This document shows positions 1 through 5,011 of a DNA stretch of 22,189 nucleotides, piece by piece. A program made the position numbers and the translations under genes. The notes under the pieces are model-generated. The model was not told the origin of the DNA. It saw only the letters and a list, made by a program, of their open reading frames with translations, and made no database searches. The DNA lies in the IMG/VR virus record IMGVR_UViG_3300007344_000287, positions 1 to 22,189 of that record. One strand, given 5' to 3'. Source of the stretch: a virus. The stretch's first letter is position 1. Each line of letters opens with the position of its first letter.

Positions 1-55
1 CTATCAACGCGGCAATGCGCTCCTGCTCTTCTTTTAGTCTCATTAGTGTGTTCAT
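1..55 (-). CDS. Start of an unknown early gene, cut by the window edge
   Basis: Only the first 18 codons are visible. They read MNTLMRLKEEQERIAALI and run off the left edge. The start codon overlaps the stop of the upstream nuclease gene in an ATGA arrangement (ATG at 55-53, TGA at 54-52), which is the typical junction in this operon and supports the start. The visible part is charged and helical, compatible with a coiled coil. No function can be assigned. Confidence 0.55.
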   Translation of the reverse strand, partial: MNTLMRLKEEQERIAALI

Positions 56-369
56 AGTGCTTCTCGAATTAACTCAATCCAATCGCTTGCCCTCATCGTC
101 ACAAGCCATTCACAATTGTTTCTGCGGTGCGCAACGTAAGGCACCTTTTCTTCTGCGTCTTTGATTGCCTGCCGCATTGCTGTCTCGATGTTAAGCCTCT
201 CCACCCGCTTTACTTCAGGGTGAAGCTTGGACCCCATCTCCTCGCAGATCACGTCAGGGCTATCAGGGCCGCCAGCAAATTGCTGGCCGCGCTTTGCGTT
301 AAATCCGTGTTCGCGGAGAAAGTCTCTCCATTGTCGCTCCCCTCTTGCCCCTTTTGATCTGCTATTCAT
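52..369 (-). CDS. Hjc/PDDEXK-like endonuclease (possible Holliday-junction resolvase)
   Basis: A 105-residue basic protein. It begins with SRSKGARGERQW, where Glu11 sits in the position of the first catalytic acid of Hjc-type and related PDDEXK nucleases. It continues with a PDV segment (Asp39) and then EVKRVE (Glu52, Lys54), giving the order E...D...ExK expected of the fold. The length is close to that of small phage and archaeal resolvases. Such enzymes cut branched DNA during phage recombination or before packaging; that role is inferred from the motif, not shown. The gene lies in the minus-strand early operon and overlaps its upstream neighbour by an ATGA junction at 369-366. A generic VRR-type or restriction-like nuclease is the main alternative. 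Confidence 0.7.
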   Translation of the reverse strand: MNSRSKGARGERQWRDFLREHGFNAKRGQQFAGGPDSPDVICEEMGSKLHPEVKRVERLNIETAMRQAIKDAEEKVPYVAHRRNNCEWLVTMRASDWIELIREAL

Positions 370-602
370 TGTGCTTTCAGGATCAATCTTGCCGCTGCAA
401 TCAGCTTAATGTCATCCTCTGTTTTATCCTCATAGTCCCCTCCCTCTAGCCAGAGAATGCGGTCGCGGATCACTTCGCGCATGGGGCAGTCTTTCAATTG
501 CTGCCAATGCTTTAGCACCTCTTCCCGTGGCGCCTCATCAATGACAAGGCGCAGTTTCTCCCGTGCTTCGATGTAGGCACGGCAACGCTCAGTGAAAGTC
601 AT
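366..602 (-). CDS. Hypothetical early protein, 78 aa
   Basis: I do not recognise the family. The 78-residue product is highly charged and predicted helical, with a Trp/Leu-rich centre and an acidic stretch (GGDYEDKTEDD) before a helical C-terminus. It is coupled to the downstream nuclease by an ATGA overlap. A 12-bp perfect palindrome, GAGGGGCCCCTC, lies 5-16 bases upstream of its ATG, so initiation could be affected by a local hairpin or a bound protein. No Shine-Dalgarno sequence other than the GAGGGG half of that palindrome is seen. Confidence 0.6.
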   Translation of the reverse strand: MTFTERCRAYIEAREKLRLVIDEAPREEVLKHWQQLKDCPMREVIRDRILWLEGGDYEDKTEDDIKLIAAARLILKAQ

Positions 603-687
603 GAAAGAGGGGCCCCTCGCCCGAATCGGTCGGGCTGTGATGTTGTACGGTCACAGTAGGCGCTGTGTGTTTGTTTGTTAAATGCAT
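589..687 (-). CDS. Possible 32-aa small early protein
   Basis: An ATG ORF fills the gap between the mom-like gene and the 78-aa gene, and its end overlaps the start of the latter by 14 bases. The product begins MHLTNKHTAPTV and is rich in His, Thr and Pro. In its favour, the operon otherwise has almost no non-coding DNA. Against it, the region holds GC palindromes and inverted repeats that could instead be regulatory, and no family is recognised. Confidence 0.28.
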   Translation of the reverse strand: MHLTNKHTAPTVTVQHHSPTDSGEGPLFHDFH

Positions 688-700
688 CACGCGGGGCCCC
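607..700. repeat. GC palindromes in a leader region
   Basis: GAGGGGCCCCTC at 607-618 is a perfect 12-bp palindrome, and its core GGGGCCCC recurs at 693-700. Between them lie an inverted repeat GCCCGA/TCGGGC (about 619-635) and a looser TGTGA/TCACA pair. All of this sits in the only larger gap of the left half of the operon, upstream of the 78-aa gene. It could be an RNA hairpin controlling that gene, an RNA-processing site, or a protein-binding site. There is no T-tract, so it does not look like an intrinsic terminator. Confidence 0.45.
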
Positions 701-743
701 AAAATTGATGTGTGTCTATCCCGATTAAAACACATAGATGTGT

Positions 744-1427
744 CTATACCTTGTTCTGCCTAAAATCCTTGATGAAAAGCCACTTCCGAGAACGGTCGCG
801 CCATTCCCCATCTACCCCCTTTGTCTTGCCCCGTTGCTGCACCTTCCCATCTACCCAGAAGTCCTTTTTGGGAGCGGTCATCCCCAGCGCGGTGAATCCG
901 CTTGCTTTGTAGATCGTCCCTTGATGCCCCTGCCCATCGTCAGCATAGGTCACAATTCCCTTCACGGTCGCCAATTTGCGGAGCAGTTTTGTCGTGATGG
1001 CGATGAATCTGCTTTCCGAGTTTTTCGGGCAAAGCGGCGACATCACCAGTCGCTTGATTTCCCACCAATCTCCTTGGGCGTGCCTGTCCCAATATCCTGC
1101 GAGATCGGTCGCGTTTGGTGGGCCGTATGTGATCGCGCCTTCTAGCTTGCCCTCCCAATATGCCCCGAAGTTGATCTGGGACACGAACCCTTGATCTCCC
1201 AAGTAGTGCCATGCGCGATACGCTTTTGCGGCTGTTGGTGCGCCGATTTCTCGGAAGTAGAGTTGGAGCGCGGAGGTCGGACTTGAACCGCCATCTTCCT
1301 CTTGGAATAGAGGTAGCTCTACCGTTGAGCTATCCACGCATAAAGCAGAACAAGTAGTCGCAGACGAACCCGCCTTAGCTTCGGGTCGTTCGGGCGTCTC
1401 TTGATCTGACAGGGTTAAATCTTTCAT
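744..1427 (-). CDS. Mom-like DNA modification protein (GNAT-type acyltransferase) with an unusual N-terminus
   Basis: From about residue 54 the 227-residue product matches the pattern of phage Mu Mom-like proteins: an AWHYLG motif (72-77), GAITYGPP (98-104), WWEIKRLVMSP (121-131), a conserved NSESRFI segment (136-142), then TYADDGQGHQGTIYKASGF (160-178). Mom proteins adopt a GNAT fold and in Mu modify adenines, shielding phage DNA from restriction. The assignment is by pattern recall. Residues about 30-55 are encoded by the tRNA-Gly-like sequence at 1264-1339, and no ATG, GTG or TTG lies between the tRNA end and the conserved AWHYLG motif. Translation must therefore start at ATG 1427 (chosen; 9 nt after the preceding ORF) or at GTG 1337 inside the tRNA. 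Confidence 0.7.
   Translation of the reverse strand: MKDLTLSDQETPERPEAKAGSSATTCSALCVDSSTVELPLFQEEDGGSSPTSALQLYFREIGAPTAAKAYRAWHYLGDQGFVSQINFGAYWEGKLEGAITYGPPNATDLAGYWDRHAQGDWWEIKRLVMSPLCPKNSESRFIAITTKLLRKLATVKGIVTYADDGQGHQGTIYKASGFTALGMTAPKKDFWVDGKVQQRGKTKGVDGEWRDRSRKWLFIKDFRQNKV
1264..1339 (-). tRNA. tRNA-Gly(TCC)-like gene with an expanded anticodon loop, embedded in the mom-like ORF
   Basis: Read on the minus strand, the 76-nt element has an acceptor stem GCGTGGA pairing fully (one G-U) with TCCGCGC, a discriminator T and an encoded CCA. It has a perfect D stem GCTC/GAGC with a GG-containing loop, and a T arm GGCGG-TTCAAGT-CCGACC with a canonical loop and one bulged A. The anticodon arm is odd: CCTC/GAGG closes an eight-base loop TATTCCAA instead of a seven-base loop. 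It contains the TTCCAA expected of Gly-TCC. Either this is a functional variant tRNA, possibly frameshift-suppressor-like, or a decaying one. It is co-directional with, and wholly inside, the mom-like reading frame. Confidence 0.65.
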
Positions 1428-1436
1428 AGAACAGGG

Positions 1437-1814
1437 TTAGGTGTTGTCGTCAGCGGGTCGCTGGACATTGACGTTAGACACACACCCCAGTCTCTCAGCC
1501 TCAGCCAGAAACGCTTCTGCCACCTGCTCTCCATGGCCCTCATTAATTGCTGTAGTGTATTCAAACCCTTTCACCTCGAAATGATCACAACAGATCTGCT
1601 CCAACTGCTCCAAGCATCCATATTCCTCATTAGTCTCATCAAATGCCCTTTCTTTCCCTACAGGATAGCCGCCAACACGGGCAGCCGCTCTAGCTGGTCA
1701 GTCATGCCCAGCAAATTGCCAACTTGATTCACAACAAGCTTCCTTCGCTTCCCGGGGCCATTCTGTGGCAGCCTTGGCAGCCGCTCTTAGCATTGGTTCT
1801 GTTAATTTAATCAT
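1437..1814 (-). pseudogene. 125-codon early ORF interrupted by a single in-frame TGA
   Basis: The ATG at 1814 overlaps the stop of the upstream 70-aa gene (ATGA). The frame encodes 38 residues (MIKLTEPMLRAAAKAATEWP...) up to a TGA at 1698-1700. It then continues open for 86 more codons, with protein-like composition (RAFDETNEEYGCLEQLEQIC, then VAEAFLAEAERLG), to a TAA at 1437-1439, 9 nt before the mom-like start. The downstream part has no ATG and only TTG candidates in frame, so it is unlikely to be an independent gene. A nonsense mutation, a sequencing error, or TGA readthrough (the context is TGAC) would each explain it. No family is recognised. Confidence 0.6.
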
Positions 1815-2023
1815 TGTTTCAGCCGATACATCACGCGGTTCAACTTGAGAACATGCTCAAGCATTTCTTTGCTGCCGTAGAACTCAATCAGCTCTTCCTC
1901 CATATGCCCAAGCAACGTCTTCACCCTGGTCAAAATCTCGCTGCCACGATCCAACCTCTCTGCCATCTGCTGAATGCGGCCCAGGCCAATCAATAATCCC
2001 ATCACATGGTCATCAGTGCTCAT
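1811..2023 (-). CDS. Hypothetical helical early protein, 70 aa
   Basis: A 70-residue product, almost entirely helical, with heptad-like leucines (LLIGLGRIQQMAERL, then LLGHMEEELIEFY), so it probably forms a coiled coil or oligomer. It overlaps both neighbours by four-base ATGA junctions (2020-2023 upstream, 1811-1814 downstream), indicating translational coupling. The family is not recognised. By position, between a ssDNA-binding-like region and the mom-like gene, it is an early accessory protein. Confidence 0.65.
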   Translation of the reverse strand: MSTDDHVMGLLIGLGRIQQMAERLDRGSEILTRVKTLLGHMEEELIEFYGSKEMLEHVLKLNRVMYRLKQ

Positions 2024-2376
2024 AATGCTTCATTCACTTGGCGAATTAGCTCGCTCATGTAGTCGCGATAATAGTCTTCCCATTCTTGCGCCTGGGCCAA
2101 GTGCGGGCGCTTCTTCCATTGTCTCCAGATTGCTTCGCGCATCTCTTGGCTTGGCGTTTTCTGCCCCTTCTCTTTCTTGGGCGCTGCGGGCGGTTGCTCT
2201 GGCTCTTCTGTTGCGCCTTGTCTCACAAACAAGAGCCAGAGCAGTTCCCTCCGTAAAGATAACAACGCTGCATCTGTTTCACTGTCTGCTTCCTGGCAGT
2301 CCACGATCAATCGCAGAGTGCCGTCAGCCATCGTTTGCAAACGGCTTATGCTGGCGCTGACTTTGAGATAGGCCAT
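2020..2376 (-). CDS. Hypothetical early phage protein, 118 aa
   Basis: The N-terminal 45 residues look like a compact beta-rich domain (KVSASISRLQTMADGTLRL, then IVDCQE). This resembles small phage proteins that report on replication or recombination substrates, but I cannot name the family. A Pro/Lys-rich linker (about residues 60-77) leads to a Trp-rich helical tail (EAIWRQWKKRP, EWEDYYRDYM). The start codon shares its A with the stop of the upstream gene (TAATG at 2376), and the end is coupled to the 70-aa gene by ATGA. Function unknown. Confidence 0.65.
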   Translation of the reverse strand: MAYLKVSASISRLQTMADGTLRLIVDCQEADSETDAALLSLRRELLWLLFVRQGATEEPEQPPAAPKKEKGQKTPSQEMREAIWRQWKKRPHLAQAQEWEDYYRDYMSELIRQVNEAL

Positions 2377-2672
2377 TAGCGAATGCGATAGATAGGCGTC
2401 ATGCGGGCATGGCTGCTGCGCGTTTTCATCTGCCCCATTTTTCCGGTTTTCTCAATGAGCCGCAATTTCAGCGCCCGCAGGATCAATGCGCCCGCCGCAT
2501 TGTGATGGTGAGGGGCGCCCACCCGGGAGCAAACCCAAATACGGATTTGCTCCCCGGTGGCTTCTTTTGATGGGTAATTGGGCAACTCATCCAGTGCAAG
2601 TTGGAGCCAAGTCTTAGCTTTCTCCTCTACACGCTCGAGCGCTTCATCTCTCAGGGTTTTGGCCGCTTTCAT
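2376..2672 (-). CDS. Winged-helix-like phage DNA-binding protein, 98 aa
   Basis: This 98-residue product has an N-terminal amphipathic helix, then a segment ATGEQIRIWVCSRVGAP, then HHHNAAGALILRALKLRL, and a basic end rich in Arg, Ser and His (KTRSSHARMTPIYRIR). The pattern resembles small phage proteins with a winged-helix or HTH-like core in which a conserved His/Asn-Ala-x-Gly motif precedes a recognition helix. The resemblance is from memory and imprecise. The gene is joined to both neighbours by TAATG junctions (2672 and 2376), so all three are co-translated. A role in early DNA metabolism or regulation is inferred from position. Confidence 0.6.
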   Translation of the reverse strand: MKAAKTLRDEALERVEEKAKTWLQLALDELPNYPSKEATGEQIRIWVCSRVGAPHHHNAAGALILRALKLRLIEKTGKMGQMKTRSSHARMTPIYRIR

Positions 2673-3304
2673 TAAAAAGGAATATCATCAGTTTCAACTG
2701 TATCATTGGGCGGGCCATCCCCTGTCTCAGCCGGTTGCATATCAACCACCTCGATGCCCGCTTTCTTGAACTCAGCAGAGTTGCCAAGCGCTTTTTTGAT
2801 CCACTGGGGCAGCTTTTCGTAATCACCCCCGGTCAACTCTTCAATCTGATAGTAAAAGCTCTCCAGGCTTGCTGCCGGCACCTGAGTGCCTTGAGGCAAA
2901 GCCATCACACTGGAGATCCTGGGGCGTGGGTCGCCTTTCTGGTTCGCCTTGTGAGTAATTGCAAGCATGCACCCTGCGCCAAGGACGCGTTTCATTTCAA
3001 AGCCTTGCAGCTCTTTCTCGGTAAAGCCCTTCCCGCGCCATGCCTCAAGGGCCGCCCGTAGATTGCTCTTCTCATTGAGACTCGCCGTGAACCATTTGCT
3101 GATCACAGCCGGCTCTTCTCCTCGCTCCTCCTTGAACACATGCCGCACCTGGGGGAGTTCCCAGAGAACCAGCATTTGCTGCTTGTCACCGTAGGCAGTC
3201 TCTTGCGTGCCCACGTCAACTATGCCGTAACACGTTGCTAAATGTGTTCCTTCAGGGATAAGAAAAAACTCCCCGCCGCCATGATCGCTTACTGTTAATG
3301 CCAT
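2672..3304 (-). CDS. Phage ssDNA-binding-like protein with SSB-type C-terminal tip
   Basis: The 210-residue product has a beta-rich N-terminal part (FFLIPEGTHLATCYGIVDVG, then QQMLVLWELP) and a helical middle (SNLRAALEAWRGKGFTE). It ends in an acidic tail closing with DDIPF. That ending is the classic tip with which bacterial SSB proteins recruit replication and repair partners. Proteins of this architecture are common in phage replication modules. The likely role is coating ssDNA during replication or recombination; this is inference from the tail and context. The start at 3304 lies after an A-rich leader (GAAAAACAATAAA) and overlaps the upstream Zn-knuckle gene by 10 nt. Confidence 0.65.
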   Translation of the reverse strand: MALTVSDHGGGEFFLIPEGTHLATCYGIVDVGTQETAYGDKQQMLVLWELPQVRHVFKEERGEEPAVISKWFTASLNEKSNLRAALEAWRGKGFTEKELQGFEMKRVLGAGCMLAITHKANQKGDPRPRISSVMALPQGTQVPAASLESFYYQIEELTGGDYEKLPQWIKKALGNSAEFKKAGIEVVDMQPAETGDGPPNDTVETDDIPF

Positions 3305-3570
3305 TTTATTGTTTTTCTGTTTTCTGTTTGTTTGCTTCTCCCGTCAGGAGAGAAAATGCTGTTGCCGCCACTGCCGCCCCTTTTTGCGGTGTTCCTGCCA
3401 CTCCAATGCTTGCACTCATAGCTGCCCACCGTGTTCCAACACACTCGACAGCGCTGTCCCGGCTTCCGTTTTGGTAGCAACAACTTCAGTTCACCACTCT
3501 TTGTCCTTTGTTGCCGGCGCCGCACAATGGCGCGAAAGTTTGCAGCCTTTGCTTCCCATTCTTTACTCAT
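3295..3570 (-). CDS. Small basic protein with a Cys/His knuckle, 91 aa
   Basis: The ATG at 3570 is preferred over one four codons upstream because it makes an ATGA overlap with the previous stop (3569-3567). The product begins with a helical basic segment (AANFRAIVRRRQQRTKSG). It then has CRVCWNTVGSYECKHW, a C-x2-C...C-x-H arrangement that may bind one zinc. The C-terminus is a disordered Gly/Ser/Lys-rich tail. It lies immediately upstream of, and overlaps, the ssDNA-binding-like gene. It may bind nucleic acid; no family name is claimed. Confidence 0.6.
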   Translation of the reverse strand: MSKEWEAKAANFRAIVRRRQQRTKSGELKLLLPKRKPGQRCRVCWNTVGSYECKHWSGRNTAKRGGSGGNSIFSPDGRSKQTENRKTIKWH

Positions 3571-3830
3571 GCTTCTCTCCAAATGACCCAGAAAATAGAC
3601 AGAGCCGTTTCAGTGGTTTTATGCTCCAAATTGCTCCTGTCCGTGGTCCACAATGAATGGCACTCAGCAGAGCGCTTGGTTTTGGACATCGCAACCATAT
3701 GGTTATCGAGTCCCTCGACTCGATGTGTTGCGGGTCCGTCATACCCCACAGGAACAATCAATTGCCCCACTCGCGGCGGCTCAACCGGGGGCGCCACAAA
3801 TTGGCGGATCCACCAGGGATAAATTGTCAT
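3567..3830 (-). CDS. Hypothetical early protein, about 87 aa
   Basis: The frame is supported at its 3' end by an ATGA junction with the next gene. The product contains PWWIRQFVAPPVEPPRVG, then LIVPVGYDGPATHRVEGL, and an aromatic end (SIFWVIWREA). The start is uncertain: ATG 3830 is listed, ATG 3857 gives nine more residues, and GTG 3797 would reduce the overlap with the upstream gene from 50 to 17 nt. No family recognised. Confidence 0.5.
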   Translation of the reverse strand: MTIYPWWIRQFVAPPVEPPRVGQLIVPVGYDGPATHRVEGLDNHMVAMSKTKRSAECHSLWTTDRSNLEHKTTETALSIFWVIWREA

Positions 3831-4113
3831 CCCATTTGAGCCGCTTGGCGCATCCATAATCCTCCAGAATATTATTGTAACGAATTACGGTTGAATCATG
3901 CTGCGGACCTGTCCAACTCTTGTAGCCTGGGCTTGTTGATTGGCGATCCGCCAATCGTTCCAGCAACAGCTTAAGTTTCCACATCCCCGGGCGCTGCATG
4001 ATCAACACCCAGCCGCCCAACACCTCTACGCGCAGCACTGGTTGCCATACGCGTTGCGAACTGCGGCCCTCTTGATTGCAGATCACCTCTGGCTCTAGTG
4101 GTGGCGCAATCAT
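3781..4113 (-). CDS. Hypothetical early protein, 110 aa
   Basis: The start shares a base with the stop of the small membrane-protein gene (TGATG at 4115-4111), good evidence for translation. The product has a beta-strand-rich middle (VWQPVLRVEVLGGWVLIMQR) followed by a basic Trp-Lys segment (GMWKLKLLLERL). The second half, around HDSTVIRYNNILEDYG, is mixed. I do not recognise it. Its end overlaps the following gene in another frame by 50-77 nt, depending on that gene's start, which is unusually long for this operon. Confidence 0.55.
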   Translation of the reverse strand: MIAPPLEPEVICNQEGRSSQRVWQPVLRVEVLGGWVLIMQRPGMWKLKLLLERLADRQSTSPGYKSWTGPQHDSTVIRYNNILEDYGCAKRLKWDDNLSLVDPPICGAPG

Positions 4114-4274
4114 CAGAGGTTTCGATAACGCAACGCCTCCAAGATTTTGCCATCACGCCGCGCTCTGCGGCGTTGCGCAGAAAACACGGTTTTAGCCAGC
4201 AGAAGATAGCAGCCTGCTGAAATTAGCGCCACGCTGGTCACGGCGCCCAATATTGTGAAGAATTGGTGTAACAT
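4113..4274 (-). CDS. Small single-pass membrane protein, 53 aa
   Basis: From ATG 4274 the product is MLHQFFTILGAVTSVALISA followed by GCYLLLAKT. This is one hydrophobic helix of about 22-25 residues, then a strongly basic tail (FSAQRRRARRDGK), predicting insertion with the basic tail in the cytoplasm. An upstream ATG at 4319 would add 15 polar residues ahead of the helix and is less likely. The leader (CACACAAAAACC) has no Shine-Dalgarno sequence. As the first gene of the early operon after the RHH repressor it could act in superinfection exclusion or membrane anchoring; a holin is possible but unsupported. Confidence 0.5.
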   Translation of the reverse strand: MLHQFFTILGAVTSVALISAGCYLLLAKTVFSAQRRRARRDGKILEALRYRNL

Positions 4275-4420
4275 GGTTTTTGTGTGAGTGATGCAGCGGC
4301 GCCTAGAATGTGTGGGCAAGACTAGGCCTGAATATGAATTAACGACGACGTGTCCCCGTGCCCGTTCCGTCCCCCTGTTGCCAAGGGGAGCCGCTGCAAA
4401 TTATGGGTGTGCTCGTATGT

Positions 4421-4457
4421 GGCACATGCAAACCAGTAAAAGGGCAATGCATGTGCC
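4421..4457. repeat. 10-bp inverted repeat GGCACATGCA / TGCATGTGCC
   Basis: A perfect inverted repeat (4421-4430 and 4448-4457) with a 17-bp spacer lies just beyond the stop of the minus-strand RHH gene. The half-site GCACATGCA also occurs at 4632-4640 upstream of that gene, so this is more likely a second operator than a terminator: there is no T-tract after it on either strand. Protein bridging between the two sets of sites, about 200 bp apart, is possible. Confidence 0.5.
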
Positions 4458-4466
4458 GTGGTTGGT

Positions 4467-4616
4467 TTAGCCTTGGCGCTCCAAGTATTGCTCAATTGCC
4501 TCGCGCAGAATCACCGAGATTTTCACTCGGCGCTTTTTGGCGATTCGCGCAACCTTGCGCTGATCCGTCTGAGGAACTCTCGCCCTAAGTGTTTTTGAGT
4601 AAAGCGTGTCCGGCAT
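4467..4616 (-). CDS. Ribbon-helix-helix (CopG/Arc-type) repressor, 49 aa
   Basis: This short ORF starts with ATG 4616. The product has a strand region LRARVPQ (residues 10-16), the first helix (DQRKVARIAKKRR), then KISVILREAIEQYLER (32-47), which fits the RHH second helix. Such proteins dimerise and bind operators through the paired beta-strand. It resembles the divergently transcribed RHH protein at 4779-4952 (shared RARV and ILR-AI--YLER), suggesting a duplicated pair. GCACATGC-type half-sites occur at its start codon and just upstream, which suggests autoregulation. It is the first gene of the minus-strand early operon. No Shine-Dalgarno sequence is present; translation might be leaderless. 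Confidence 0.75.
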   Translation of the reverse strand: MPDTLYSKTLRARVPQTDQRKVARIAKKRRVKISVILREAIEQYLERQG

Positions 4617-4640
4617 GTGGGCTACATTGGAGCACATGCA
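4612..4640. promoter_or_regulatory. Probable operator of the minus-strand RHH gene
   Basis: GGCATGTGG (4612-4620) and GCACATGCA (4632-4640) form an imperfect inverted repeat that includes the RHH start codon. The same half-site makes the perfect inverted repeat at 4421-4457. A TTGACT (minus strand, about 4647-4652) lies 17 nt upstream of AATGTA, and the half-site at 4632-4640 falls inside that spacer, the expected place for a repressor site. The -10 match is weak. Confidence 0.45.
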
Positions 4641-4778
4641 GGCCCAGTCAAAAAGAAACTTTCCTTTTTTTTGGGGCTGAGGAACTGCGTATAAGTTGTT
4701 CTGTTTTTAAAAAAAACTTGGTTGTGCCTAGATGTGGCCTAGCGGATCTTCTCGCCCAATTTAAACTTACGCCACACC
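4617..4778. promoter_or_regulatory. Divergent control region between two RHH genes
   Basis: This 162-bp gap separates the divergent RHH starts. It contains homopolymer tracts (T8 near 4665-4672 and A8 near 4710), a plus-strand TATAAG at 4690-4695 that could be a -10 for the rightward gene, and a repeated GTG-CCTAG / GTGGCCTAG pair around 4724-4742. The layout matches phage immunity regions such as lambda cI/cro or P22 arc/mnt. Which promoter is active under which condition cannot be read from sequence alone. Confidence 0.4.
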
Positions 4779-4952
4779 ATGAATGCAGAATCTGCCCTCC
4801 CGGATAAACAGAAAACCGCAGTGATCAGAGCTAGAGTAACGGACCAGATTAAAAGGCAGGTGGACGCACTCGCAGAGGCGTCAGGGGAATCTGAGGCGTA
4901 CATTTTGCGCCAGGCGATCCGTGAGTACTTGGAGCGCCACAGCAAAAAATGA
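4779..4952 (+). CDS. Ribbon-helix-helix (CopG/Arc-type) DNA-binding protein, 57 aa
   Basis: This short plus-strand ORF encodes a 57-residue protein. It has strand AVIRARV (14-20), helix 1 DQIKRQVDALAEASG (22-36), and helix 2 EAYILRQAIREYLERH (39-54), a textbook RHH domain. It is a paralogue of the minus-strand RHH protein but has its own spacing and a longer N-terminus. It points toward a 29-bp tandem repeat array that begins 59 bp after its stop, so the array is a natural candidate target. It may be the lysogeny repressor, an anti-repressor-like Arc counterpart, or a partition-type centromere-binding protein; position does not decide. Confidence 0.75.
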   Translation: MNAESALPDKQKTAVIRARVTDQIKRQVDALAEASGESEAYILRQAIREYLERHSKK

Positions 4953-5011
4953 ACCACTCAGCACGGGGAGCTGATGCGCGGGCGCATGTATGCACTCGGC
5001 ATTATCGGGGG

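Noticed and set aside
1437-1814. Genome-wide TGA recoding as the reason for the in-frame TGA
   Set aside because: Many neighbouring genes, including the integrase and both early and late overlapping genes, end with TGA in ATGA or TGATG junctions.
4358-4588. Cys-rich 76-residue plus-strand frame resembling a zinc ribbon
   Set aside because: It needs a GTG start, its second half is antisense to the RHH gene, and its Cys codons come partly from the GCACATGC inverted repeat. A short real peptide is not fully excluded.
4589-4807. 72-residue plus-strand frame in the RHH intergenic region
   Set aside because: It overlaps the control region and the start of the RHH gene in another frame and has no domain.
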